NCBI GenBank assembly: GCA_014084085.1
Contig: NPFB01000028.1
Coordinates: 144,059 to 172,214, forward strand
DNA length: 28,156 nucleotides
Reading direction: 5' to 3'
Origin: Hondaea fermentalgiana
Lineage: Eukaryota; Sar; Bigyra; Thraustochytrida; Thraustochytriidae
The position numbers and the translations under genes are program-made. Below are positions 19,307 to 28,147 of the stretch, in pieces; the first letter of the stretch is position 1, and the number at the start of each line of letters is the position of its first letter. Below the pieces are notes generated by a model, which did not search any database, was not told the DNA's origin, and worked only from the letters and a program-made list of their open reading frames with translations.

Positions 19307-19800
19307 GCTGCTTACTACACGTGTCATCGTGCGCGAGACGGGTGTGCTGGAGCACCATCGTGGGTGCTGCCCGCGAGGGACCCGCTAGAAAACGCAGCAC
19401 AGCGGCGGGAGAAGAGCAGGTGGTTGGCACGGGCAGAGAGAAGAAACTCCGCCGAGCGAGCTCGCCTGCCGCGCGGAGAGGCGACAGTCGGCAGCACCAG
19501 CAGGGCACATCAGAAACCCTCTCTCAGGCTCGTGTGCTGCGAGTGCACACACAGTCGATGCGGCAGAGGCCTCCAGCCAGGCAGGGCGAGGAGAGCCGCG
19601 CGGCACTGGCCAGCTGGCAGGAATAAATGGTCGGCAGGCTACACGCCACGCGCACCGGTCGGACGTCTTATCGGAGTGCACGCAACAGTCAGTCTTCGAG
19701 GGTCCGGCTGTCAGGTTAGGTTCATTTGCCCGCAACGAATGTGAGTGCTGACTCGTGAGGAGCCTTGCCGCGACTCGTCACGCTGACAACGGCCACGACG

Positions 19801-22600
19801 GCATTTTTTATTCGATCATTTGCTGTTAAAATCAGCACTGGCGGGAGCTCGAGTTTTCCCGACCGATTCGAGCTGCCACTGACGAGAAACGCCTAGTCTG
19901 CATCTACATCCACCAATGGCCAATAACAAGCCAGGAAGCAAAAAGGCACCGAAGCACCCGCAGTCGCCAGGCAAAAATTCATCATCCTTGGCTTTACAAG
20001 TCGCTGATGGAGCCCTCAACAAGGGAAAAATGTGTGTATGGGGCCACAGCGATCGGGTTGGCGGGCTGGCTGGGGGCGACAGCACTTTCTTTTTGTCCAC
20101 AAAGATCTTTTGGCTTGTTGGTAGGCTTTACGCTTACATAGTCCTAGCAGCAGCATCATCCGCCGTCAGCTCATAAAAAAACTTTTGAGGCAGCACTTCG
20201 CGATTGATCTTCAAGTTTGCTATTTCTCCGAGAGAAGAAAAAATTGTATCGATCCCTCCCTCTACACCTACTACCACTGCTGTGCAGTAGGCTCCTACCA
20301 GCCACAGTCAGTCAACGGCAGAAATAAGACTTTACATCAACCCATGTGTCCGCGCGCTGCGAGGTCAGACCGGTCAGCAGCAGACGATACGTATAGCGCA
20401 AATCCCGCCGCGAAAATTGCGCCTCGATCGTTCGAGCTTCAAGCAGCTATCTTCCGGCTGAACGAGCCGCGCAAGGCAACTCCAACTGCACTGCAACCGA
20501 CAGACGAACTCGTGGAGGCTGGCAGGAAAGCGAAAGCAATCTATCTGCAGCTGCCAGCTGCCGCTGGTCCCTTTCAGGCAAGGTGCAAGATCAATCTCGA
20601 AGAGCACGATGATCGAAAGTCACACCCGCCAGCCTTGCGCGGGGCAGGGATGGCAGGCAGTGCAGATGAACAAGAGTTTTGGAGTGTGTCAAGAATTAGA
20701 ATCGAGTTGACGGGCAACATATTCTGGCTGCTTGCTTGTTGCGCGCTTGGTGGCCACTGTCGCTCGCTGCCACCTGGCTGCTTGGGGTCTGCTACCAGTC
20801 AGTCAGTCAGTCAGTAGACCTGGCCATGGCTGACTGGCAATCAGCTTCATTAATGTGGCCGGCAGGCAACCAGGCCCCGAGAACCAAATTGCAGTTTGCA
20901 CTGTCAAGCTTCTGAAGAGCTTGCGAACTGTCCGGCTGAAAGTTCGGTCTTGAGTCGAAAGGAGAGCTTGACGAGGCGTCGTTTCTCCCTCCCCTTTGCC
21001 CAATCGTGCACCATTCACCGCCGCACATGCTTGCAAGCGCAGAGTATGGCCGTAACTTGGCTGGGCACGCTCACGAATGAGCAATTTCCTCCTTGTTCCA
21101 ATGACAGCCAGCCAGCCAGGCCAGCCAGGCCAGCCGACCAACCATCCAACCAAGATAACAGCTGCGCCGCGCTGATGCAGCTGCTGCTGCTGCAACTGCT
21201 GACGTCGCCGTCGTTCGTTCCATTGCGCGCCTCAGGCCTCTGCTCAGCCAACGCTCCGATCTTGCTCCTTACTTTGCTTCATGGTCCTCAAGAAGTAACC
21301 ATCTGCAACACCAGCGCCACTATCGGCGCGGTGAGATATAGCCTTGTTCGCTTGGCCGCTGCTTAGGCATGCAGATGATACCGTAGATGGAGCCATTCAC
21401 TCCAAGCCAAATGGCTCCTTTGCAGACTACTGACTCGCACAGTCGCGAGATTCTCTTGTTCTCACCCGCCAGCGCAGAATCAAGTCGTCGCCTCCCTGCG
21501 CCGGCCAGGCGTCACGGACGCGCGTTGGCCAGACGCCTTTTTTCGCAGAGCAGCTTTACTTTACTGCGGGATCTTACTTGGTCAACGTCCAGTGCCAGTC
21601 TGGACGCTTGCCGTCCGTCGACGGTAGGGGCTACTCGAGACGCAGCCCGTAGCCCACGAACAACTGGTGCTGCCGGCGTAGAAAAGAAGATAAGCTTTAC
21701 TAGTTCGAAGAACAAATGTTGAGAAATGGCGCAGCCCACACAGACAAACATGCTCAAGTATACTATGTATTTTCTGGCATCATTGGTTCTCGACAAAGCG
21801 ACTAATTCACTCCACGCGCGTTGCCCGTTCCTTGCGAAGGTTGCAAGAACAACACAACGGCAGACGTCGTCGGCCTTCCGTCTATGAGTTATTATAGAGG
21901 GGCGGGGCAAGGAGAAAAAAAAAAGAAAAAGATCTTCCTTCCGATTCAGAAAAGAAAAAGTCAATCTGCAATGCTGCCTACGAGTTGGATCTTGCTCGCT
22001 GGGCGGTCGCCTAGCAAGTGTTTCCGGCTATACATATTGTTCCAGATCAGACCAAAATTAGTTGGTGGGGTTATGGTGCGTCATGCGACAAGAGAAAGAT
22101 TATCGTGCTCTTCGGTTGGATCCAAGGCGGTTGCAAGCCAGTCATTTCCTACATCTTTAACAGCAATATCATCGCTCCAATCTCCGGACCCTTTCTGCCA
22201 GTGCCTCCGTGCCTGAATTGAAAAAAATATGGAAAAAGGTAGTTGAGCGAGGAAAACCGCCCCATCACTTCTGCACCACCTCAAAACGCTCGCAACCACA
22301 GCCCTCATTCCGCGGCCGGTGCCGGTTTTTACCTCCTCGTATCCTCAGCTGCGCGTCTCATTGATGGTCGCGCACAGCGCTGGCTGGCTGCCTACTTTCC
22401 TGCCTGCTGCTGGCTGGCTGCAGTTTCAAGCGGCAGCGGAGCCACGGACCACAATTATCCAAGGACACCGTGCAATCGGACCCGCTCATTACGGTCTCGT
22501 CGCGGTCCCCACCGTAAAGGCCAACTGGCAGTTTGCGAGTGAATTCACGCGGGCCGGGCCGCCAAACAAGTCGAAAGTCACGAGGCTTCTTCCAACAGAG
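19801..22600. other. Intergenic, few repeats, no gene recognised
   Basis: Composition is mixed and tandem arrays are sparse, apart from a CAGT array near 20796 and CCAG-rich sequence near 21107-21137. An 86-codon frame at 19916-20176 begins in a good context (accaATGG) with a basic N-terminus and a hydrophobic C-terminus, but nothing identifies it. A 210-codon frame at 20185 lacks an ATG start and ends in the CAGT repeat. I see no supported gene. Confidence 0.55.
20796..20815 (+). repeat. (CAGT)5 microsatellite
   Basis: Five perfect CAGT units that read as Ser-Val-Ser-Gln. Confidence 0.95.
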
Positions 22601-24227
22601 AGCCCTAGCCAATAACTAGGAGATCCTTACGACATTTCATTAGGCGTTCTGCAGTATTTGCCGGCCGTTATTCTTTTTTTATACTTTGGGAGGGGCGTCG
22701 CCCCGGCTCTGTCCTGCTCGGCAAAACGGCTCACCATGCGCGGCGATTCCGGCGGTTCAAATTGACAGAAGTACGCCAGGTTTTACTTGTAATCTAAGCA
22801 GAAACAAGTAGGAAAGAAGAAGAAGAAGGAAGAGGAGGGGGGGGGAAGAAGAATAGAAAAGAGAGGTTGGCGACAACCGAAATGGCCGCGAAAGTTTGCT
22901 TGGCGACGTAAGACGTGGGTAAGATGACAACTTCCTCAGCGTATGCGGAAAGCTGCGATAGGATTTAATCTCCATGCAAGCCCGACACCTAAAACCATAT
23001 CATGGCTCTTTGCGGGAGGAGTGGGGTTGAGAGAATACGCAACTGCATCAGATTTTTTTTTTGAGGGTTGAAAATGCAATTTACTTTCCCTCTCCAGCAC
23101 GCCGGCAAAGTCCAGCCTTCCCTTCGTCTACCAAATCAACCGCACGGAAAGTATTAAACGTCAGAAGTTGACCTTTCCTTTGAGAAACTTGCCAGAAAAG
23201 ATTCGAATAAAGAAAACGCTGTCAATTGATCAACAACGTCTCCAGCAGAACTGTGGCACAGCGATAAGACACAGACGAGGCCAAAGCATAGTCTAGTTTC
23301 GATGCTAAGTTTCTGCAAATGTCGCCGGCAGTCATGTTTGTTATTTTTGGCTAGCAAGAGGTACTGAGTGAGTCCAACGTTGGAGAGCCACAATGAAGAC
23401 TATCGTGTAGGCTATGTGCAAGCGCAACGAGCGCAACACAGACGTGATGCGCAACAGTATCAATCTGTTATTGTATGTGCCTGAAACCTCGAATGAAAGT
23501 TCGGATTTTTCAACATCTAGACTGCACGAACTCACTGATCCAAAAGAAGCGGAAAGACCCTCTTCCGCAGAACGATGTTTGGGTGATCCTCAGGAGTTCT
23601 GCTGACGCTGTAGTTCTGCGAAAGTAGAGACGACTTCCATTCGCGGCACTCATGTCGAGGTGCTGATCCACAATTTTCTTCTTGAGAGCAAATTGGTCTC
23701 CAACCAGGTAGCTGGACTGGATCTTTGCGCATGAGAAATACATTGAGCTTCATGCCAGCGCTCGTCAGAATCTAGATGAAGCTTCATCAAGGGCCAGAAT
23801 CGGTCTCAACAAAGTCTACTTGTTCAGACAGAAGTCGAACAACTCAGCCTCCATACGATGACCCCAGTTCTTGCTACTATGTTTCGCACGATTGTCAATA
23901 ATTATACGTTGCTCTTTCTACTAGTGCTGTCGTTGGGACTGCAAAGGTTCGGACATGATGCTGTTGTGAAACTCTTGCAAGAATCAAAATGAAGGCATGT
24001 TTCTGCATCATTGTCCGCATTGTGCGTGGAAGAAAAGGCATAATTGTAGCCTCTTCTCTGTGTGTCTCGTTCGCTAATGACCTTGTTGTTCAAGAATTGT
24101 GGGCTTCGGAAGCCAAAGTCCTCCTTTATGCCATCATGCTACAGACCCAGGTACGCCTTGTAGGACTTGGCCTATTGCTTGTGGGAAAAAAAATATCAGA
24201 CGAACTTGAACCTAACGTCCTTAGAGC
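22601..24227. other. AT-richer intergenic zone upstream of CENP-L
   Basis: This zone is visibly poorer in GC than the flanking genes and almost free of tandem arrays. It contains a purine tract at about 22810-22852 with a run of nine Gs, and several frames of 60-80 codons. On the minus strand around 23500-23910 short protein-like stretches are broken by stops, which might be an eroded gene or element, but no family is recognised. The zone ends abruptly at the GC-rich leader of CENP-L. Confidence 0.55.
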
Positions 24228-24419
24228 TCGCCCGCCCATCCAGCAGAGCCGAAGCGCGCGCGCACAGAGTCAAGGCGATCGAGGCGCGGCGAGGCAGAGC
24301 GGGGCCAAGCGACCGCCGCAAACGGGAGGAGCGGGAGGCGCGGCCCGCCTTGCCTCCGCCGAAGCGGCCCTTCCGCATCGACAACCAACGCGTGACGGCG
24401 CGAGAGCGGAGCGGCAACC
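24228..24419 (+). promoter_or_regulatory. GC-rich leader/promoter island of CENP-L
   Basis: Composition switches from AT-richer to strongly GC- and CpG-rich about 190 bases before the start codon. This probably marks the core promoter and 5' UTR. No specific binding motif is claimed. Confidence 0.4.
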
Positions 24420-26033
24420 ATGGCAAATATCGGCGAGGGCGTCGTGGACAGCACAATCCTGCGCAGGACGTGGTCCCTCCACCGCGTCTCGCCTCTGCAC
24501 AAGTTTGAGCTCGCCAGGATCGAAAAGTACTCGCGACAACTCACCAGGGTTATCCAGGCTTCTTTCGAAAGCACGCTCCCCGAAGAAGAGCTTGCCCGAA
24601 GAAACGCAACGGGAGAGCGCGCCTCGGGTCGCTTCGTAGTCCGCCAGCTTGCTGATGGCTCTGGGCTCTACGTTCAGGTCGAAGCCAAACTTTTCCATGC
24701 AAGCCGACCGCAGCGCCGCAACCAGGTCTTACTTTCGCAAGTGGATGGTCCAGAGACTGCGAGTCGACATCGCGTGCGCGCGGCACAGCAGTTTGCCGCA
24801 GCGACCAACGACGGTGATGCTGCTGCTGCACTTCTTGCACGCCGGCCTGACGGTGCAGGCGAGGAGCCGCCTCAGCTTCGCGGACAAACGTCCATGGTGC
24901 TCTTGTGCTGCACCTCTGAAAACACAGATTTGCTCGATATGGATTCCGATTACGAAGACGAAGACGACGACGAGGAGGAGGAGGATGGAGGAGTTGAAAA
25001 AGAAAACGAAGACGACAGCGACGGGAATGCAGACCACCTCGACGACTCGAGTATTGAAGGTGGGGAGGAAGTGCGATCCCGAAAACGACAGCGAACATCT
25101 TCGAAAAAGGCTGCCAAGAATTCCAAGAAAACGACCAAATTCACCTCGTTCCACTTTGCTCTGTTCAAAGGCAAAGGCACCGTAGTGGATAAGATTGCGC
25201 GCTGGCTTGAAACTCGTTTCGACTGTAACATCGCACAGAAACCTGTTCCCGTGGCGCCCCGGCACCTTGCCGACATGGCCAGTAGCTTTACGCATGAGGC
25301 CATGTCGGGCCGCTTTGAAAATGTACAGCTAGCAGCCGAGGGTGGCGACGTGGACACTGACGAGGAGCTGGACGCCATCGACGACGATATGCCTGATGCT
25401 CAGCAGAGGGGCTCAATGGACGACATGGAAAAGCTTGAGGCCACGGAAGACAGGGCTACTCGCAGACACGAGGCGCGTCAGCGCGCCATTCAGCGATCGA
25501 GAGCAGCTCAGGCCTTGGAGCTTGGATTCAGACTCCCAGATGCTGTCGCGGAGGCGGGTCTAGGCGAGATCAACATTGCGCTTCCCGCAGAGGCTCTCCG
25601 CCGACTTTCTTTGCACCTTGCATCTGGCGCAGAGGAGCCAGGTACCAGCACAGGGTCAGGCCCCTCCACGATGCAATCCGGCGTTGGCTTTGGGGACGAT
25701 ATTTACACCAAGTCTCGCACCTTACAGCGAATTCGCGATGGCGAGGGGGCAGCAACGGATGCTGCTCTTGGCAGCGACGACGAGGCAAGACTTACCACTG
25801 CGGCTTCCACGAGTCATTTGGCCAGGGACAATCCTCTGCTCTCTGCAATTAGCCGCTTTGTGGCGCAGCAAATGAGTGTTCGACTGAGTGGAGCGAGCTT
25901 GTCACGGATTGCAACACCGCTCGTCATGATTTCTGCTGAAGGCAGAGTCAAGTTTCTCAACCAGGATGCACTTTCTGTTGTCTTGCGTACGCTTGCAGCG
26001 CTCTGTCAAGTTGAAATCCAAAAGGAGAGCTGA
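24420..26033 (+). CDS. CENPL: Centromere protein L (CENP-L/Iml3 family) homologue
   Basis: CENP-L pairs with CENP-N in the constitutive centromere-associated network (Iml3-Chl4 in yeast), which links centromeric nucleosomes and CENP-C to the kinetochore. Three separated regions match vertebrate CENP-L as I remember it. At the N-terminus, WSLHRVSPLHKF (18-29) followed by EKYSRQL (35-41) corresponds to WTLYSLTPLYKF...KEYSRLL. In the centre, W262-x4-FDC-x3 followed by a P-x5-L-x2-M segment corresponds to W-x4-FDC...L-x-WM. At the C-terminus, RLSGASLSRIATP and EGRVKFL (about 488-513) correspond to HLSATRLVRVSTS and DGKIKIL. A segment near 370-397 (FRLP...INIALPAEAL) also aligns. At 537 aa it is much longer than the roughly 340-aa vertebrate protein. 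The extra length includes an acidic run (174-213) followed by a Lys/Arg-rich, NLS-like run (219-240), and a linker at 300-350. The start has a strong context (caaccATGG). The family call is from recall and needs a profile search. Confidence 0.85.
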   Translation: MANIGEGVVDSTILRRTWSLHRVSPLHKFELARIEKYSRQLTRVIQASFESTLPEEELARRNATGERASGRFVVRQLADGSGLYVQVEAKLFHASRPQRRNQVLLSQVDGPETASRHRVRAAQQFAAATNDGDAAAALLARRPDGAGEEPPQLRGQTSMVLLCCTSENTDLLDMDSDYEDEDDDEEEEDGGVEKENEDDSDGNADHLDDSSIEGGEEVRSRKRQRTSSKKAAKNSKKTTKFTSFHFALFKGKGTVVDKIARWLETRFDCNIAQKPVPVAPRHLADMASSFTHEAMSGRFENVQLAAEGGDVDTDEELDAIDDDMPDAQQRGSMDDMEKLEATEDRATRRHEARQRAIQRSRAAQALELGFRLPDAVAEAGLGEINIALPAEALRRLSLHLASGAEEPGTSTGSGPSTMQSGVGFGDDIYTKSRTLQRIRDGEGAATDAALGSDDEARLTTAASTSHLARDNPLLSAISRFVAQQMSVRLSGASLSRIATPLVMISAEGRVKFLNQDALSVVLRTLAALCQVEIQKES

Positions 26034-26461
26034 GTCTTGTCAATACTTTGGTACACCGTGGTATGGATGGCGATTATGGTCATCGGCGTAAACTAGTTTT
26101 TGAAAAAAAAATGAAAATGATGGATCAAGAGCGCCCCAGTAAAATCAGAAAAGGGTTCACAAAACAACCGCTGGTGCGTCACAAGAGCTCCGGGCCTTTG
26201 CATTCTGTTTCCTAAAACTCGTGCTATGCAGAGCCGAATCGAATCAGCCCGAGAATTTATCGTTTCGAAATAAGGAAGTAGAGTAAAGACCATTTGCCGC
26301 ACGCTGACAATCTATCCAGGCACAACAACGCGATAAACTAGAAATTCTTTTTCCCTCTCTTTGTCTGACATACACGATAGCAGTCATGGCTTCAAGGGAA
26401 ATAACGAAACGAATACTGAACGGGGTGGAAGAATACTTGCTTCTTAGTGGATAGGAAACGC
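26034..26461. other. Convergent spacer between CENP-L and eL13
   Basis: These 428 AT-rich bases hold the 3' ends of two converging genes. A short A run lies at about 26102-26110. No further gene is seen. Confidence 0.75.
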
Positions 26462-27633
26462 TTACTTGTCCTCCTCCTCCTCGGCCTTGGCAAAGCGCTT
26501 CTTGCCCTCGAGGCGGTGCACAGCAAGAGCCATCTTCATCTTGTACACGGCGCTCTCCTTCTTCATGTCCTCGGTGATCTCCATGTACTCCTGCTTCTTC
26601 TCCGGCTGCGTGATCGGCATGACCTCGCCCTGGAGCTGAGTGGCGGCCTTGGTCTCCTCGATGCTCGAGTCGCCCTTCTTGACCTTGCCGCTCTTGCGCG
26701 GGAACACGATGAGGCGCGACTTGTACTCCTTGAGGCGCTGGGCGTTGAGCTGAAGAGACTCGACGCTCTTGTTGCGGCGGCGAGTGTCGACGGCAATACC
26801 GATCGTGCGCGCCTGCTTGGCGCTGATGCCGGCCTCCTTGAGCTCGTCAAGGGTGAAGCCACGGCCAGCGCGCAGCTTCATGTTGTAGCGCTGGGTCGGG
26901 CAGTGCACCGCCGGTCGCAAAAGGTTCACCGGACGAGGGGCGACACGCTCAGCCTTGGCCTTGCGCGCAAGACGCCGGCGCAGCTTACGGGCCGGCTGGT
27001 CCAGAGTCACGCGGACGCGCGACTGCCAGCCGCCGCCAGCACCCTGTCGTCACGAAATCGCAACATTGCGAATAAAGTTGTCAGTTTTCAAGTCCTCTCC
27101 TCTCCTCTCATTTCATTCCATTTCTCTCTTTCTCCCTCGTTGACATGCGCTACACCACGTGCATGATCATGACGGATGTTCGAGATGTGAAGGATACGAC
27201 CGCCTTGCAAACGAGCGTTGCAGTAGGCATGGGTGCATGCAGACAGGCAAACAAGCTAGCTCTTCGCCAGCCTTGATTTGCTCGCCTTGGCTGGGTGGCT
27301 GGCAAACGAAGCCGTCTTCGTCTAAAGGTCATCCAAAGTATGGGTGACATCGTAGACGTAGACGTTGTGCGTGGCGACGAGCGACCTCCTTCGTCCCGTC
27401 GCACTTGCATCTGCCTCTGCTTGCTAGCCGCGCCCGCCTTGCCCTTCGCCGTCGCAGCCAGTGGCCGCGACCCTCGTCATCTCCACCATCTTCATCATCC
27501 CCAACATGGGTGGTGCGCGCATGCCCGCCGGGTTTTCGCGCGCGCGCGAAGAGCTCGCGCGCGCGCGCGGGGCGCATGGACGTACGTGCTTCTTGAAGTG
27601 CTGGTTAGGCACGACATTGTTGTGCTTGACCAT
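26462..27633 (-). CDS. RPL13: Large-subunit ribosomal protein eL13, two coding exons
   Basis: eL13 is a eukaryotic protein of the 60S ribosomal subunit. The coding sequence is the join of 27586-27633 and 26462-27043, both minus strand, giving 209 aa against about 206-211 in the family. Exon 1 encodes [16 protein letters not shown], the hallmark eL13 N-terminus. Exon 2 continues with [15 protein letters not shown], then [22 protein letters not shown]-like [57 protein letters not shown] and [11 protein letters not shown], all typical of the family. The donor is GTACGT and the acceptor is CGACAG, and the splice lies between codons. The chosen acceptor adds Gly-Ala-Gly-Gly-Gly before the conserved WQ. 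A later in-frame AG 21 bases downstream would remove these residues together with WQ. The family's usual TWF before D/NQPARK is VTL here. The gene converges on CENP-L. Confidence 0.96.
27044..27585 (-). other. GT-AG intron of the eL13 gene
   Basis: The 542-nt intron begins GTACGT and ends ACGACAG on the minus strand. A possible branch site ACTGAC lies roughly 40-45 bases before the acceptor. Frames inside it on both strands are not genes. It separates a 16-codon first coding exon from the rest, an arrangement common for ribosomal protein genes. Confidence 0.9.
27537..27569. repeat. (CG)6-AAGAGCT-(CG)7 inverted repeat in the eL13 intron
   Basis: Two alternating CG tracts flank a seven-base spacer and can pair as a hairpin of 12 base pairs or more. 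Alternating CG also favours left-handed DNA. The structure begins 16 bases inside the intron from the eL13 donor site. Confidence 0.9.
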
Positions 27634-28013
27634 CTTGCTTGTCTTGCTCCTGACCGCCGCGACCCTGCGCCGCTGCTGCCTGACTCCCTCTTTGCGGACC
27701 TGCCGCCGCCACCTCCTCTCCCCCTCGCCGCCCCCGCCTCTTTCTCCCCTTGCCGCCCTCCGGCGCCCGCCGCCCTTCGCCCTGAAGGGGCCTCGCGCCC
27801 TCCACCCGCACCAGATCCCGCGTCCCCCTTGTGTTACGACAATCTTTTTTGGCTCTTATTCCGGTGGGAGCAGGCTGCTCCTTGTGCGTGCGCACCAGAA
27901 CCAGTCATTTGTAGCCACCCTGAACCAGGTGGGGCGCGGGGTCGGGTGCGAGAAAGGCACAACCCTACCCTAGTTTTTGGCGTTGCGCAGACCGGGGCAG
28001 CGCCACTCAATCT

Positions 28014-28098
28014 GCGCAAGTGGGGTATCGGCGGCGCGCAAGTGGGCGCCGCCCCGATAGCGCACTTGCGGCGGCGGCGGCGCGGCGCGCGCAAGTGG
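28014..28098. repeat. Cluster of four GCGCAAGTG-like motifs forming a dyad
   Basis: GCGCAAGTGG occurs at 28014-28023, 28036-28045 and 28089-28098. The reverse-strand equivalent CGCAAGTGCG is at 28061-28070. The first and third sites, with the adjoining TATCGGCGGCGC-like sequence, are imperfect inverted copies centred on the second site. Confidence 0.85.
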
Positions 28099-28122
28099 CG
28101 GCAAAGCGAGAGGCTGGGCGCG

Positions 28123-28147
28123 GGGGCCTAGCGGGCGCCTAGGCCCC
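28123..28147. repeat. 9-bp perfect inverted repeat with 7-nt loop
   Basis: GGGGCCTAG and CTAGGCCCC flank CGGGCGC and can form a very stable hairpin. The sequence after it repeats CTAGGCG up to the window edge, so the structure may extend beyond it. Confidence 0.85.

Larger units (their letters stand above)
18097..19800. other. Intergenic, GC-rich, repeat-bearing, no gene recognised
   Basis: No gene is supported. Arrays of CAAT, CAAG, GCCAGCGT, GTGC/GTGA, GGGA and GCTT are present. The longest frame on the minus strand (291 codons, about 18452-19327) is built from repeat peptides and Ser/Arg/Ala-rich sequence and is not credible as a gene. Confidence 0.6.

Noticed and set aside
18452..19327. 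A 291-codon minus-strand frame
   Set aside because: Composition is repeat-derived (GCTT, GTGA and GCC arrays), with no domain and no conserved-looking segment.
20185..20817. A 210-codon plus-strand frame
   Set aside because: It begins at TTG rather than ATG, ends inside the CAGT microsatellite and shows no family features.
22740..22780. GGTTCAAAT resembling a tRNA B box
   Set aside because: The bases on either side cannot form a T-stem and no A box or acceptor stem is in place.
27295..28131. A 278-codon plus-strand frame over the eL13 first exon and promoter
   Set aside because: It lies antisense to the eL13 first exon and intron and is Pro/Ala/Arg-rich without domains.
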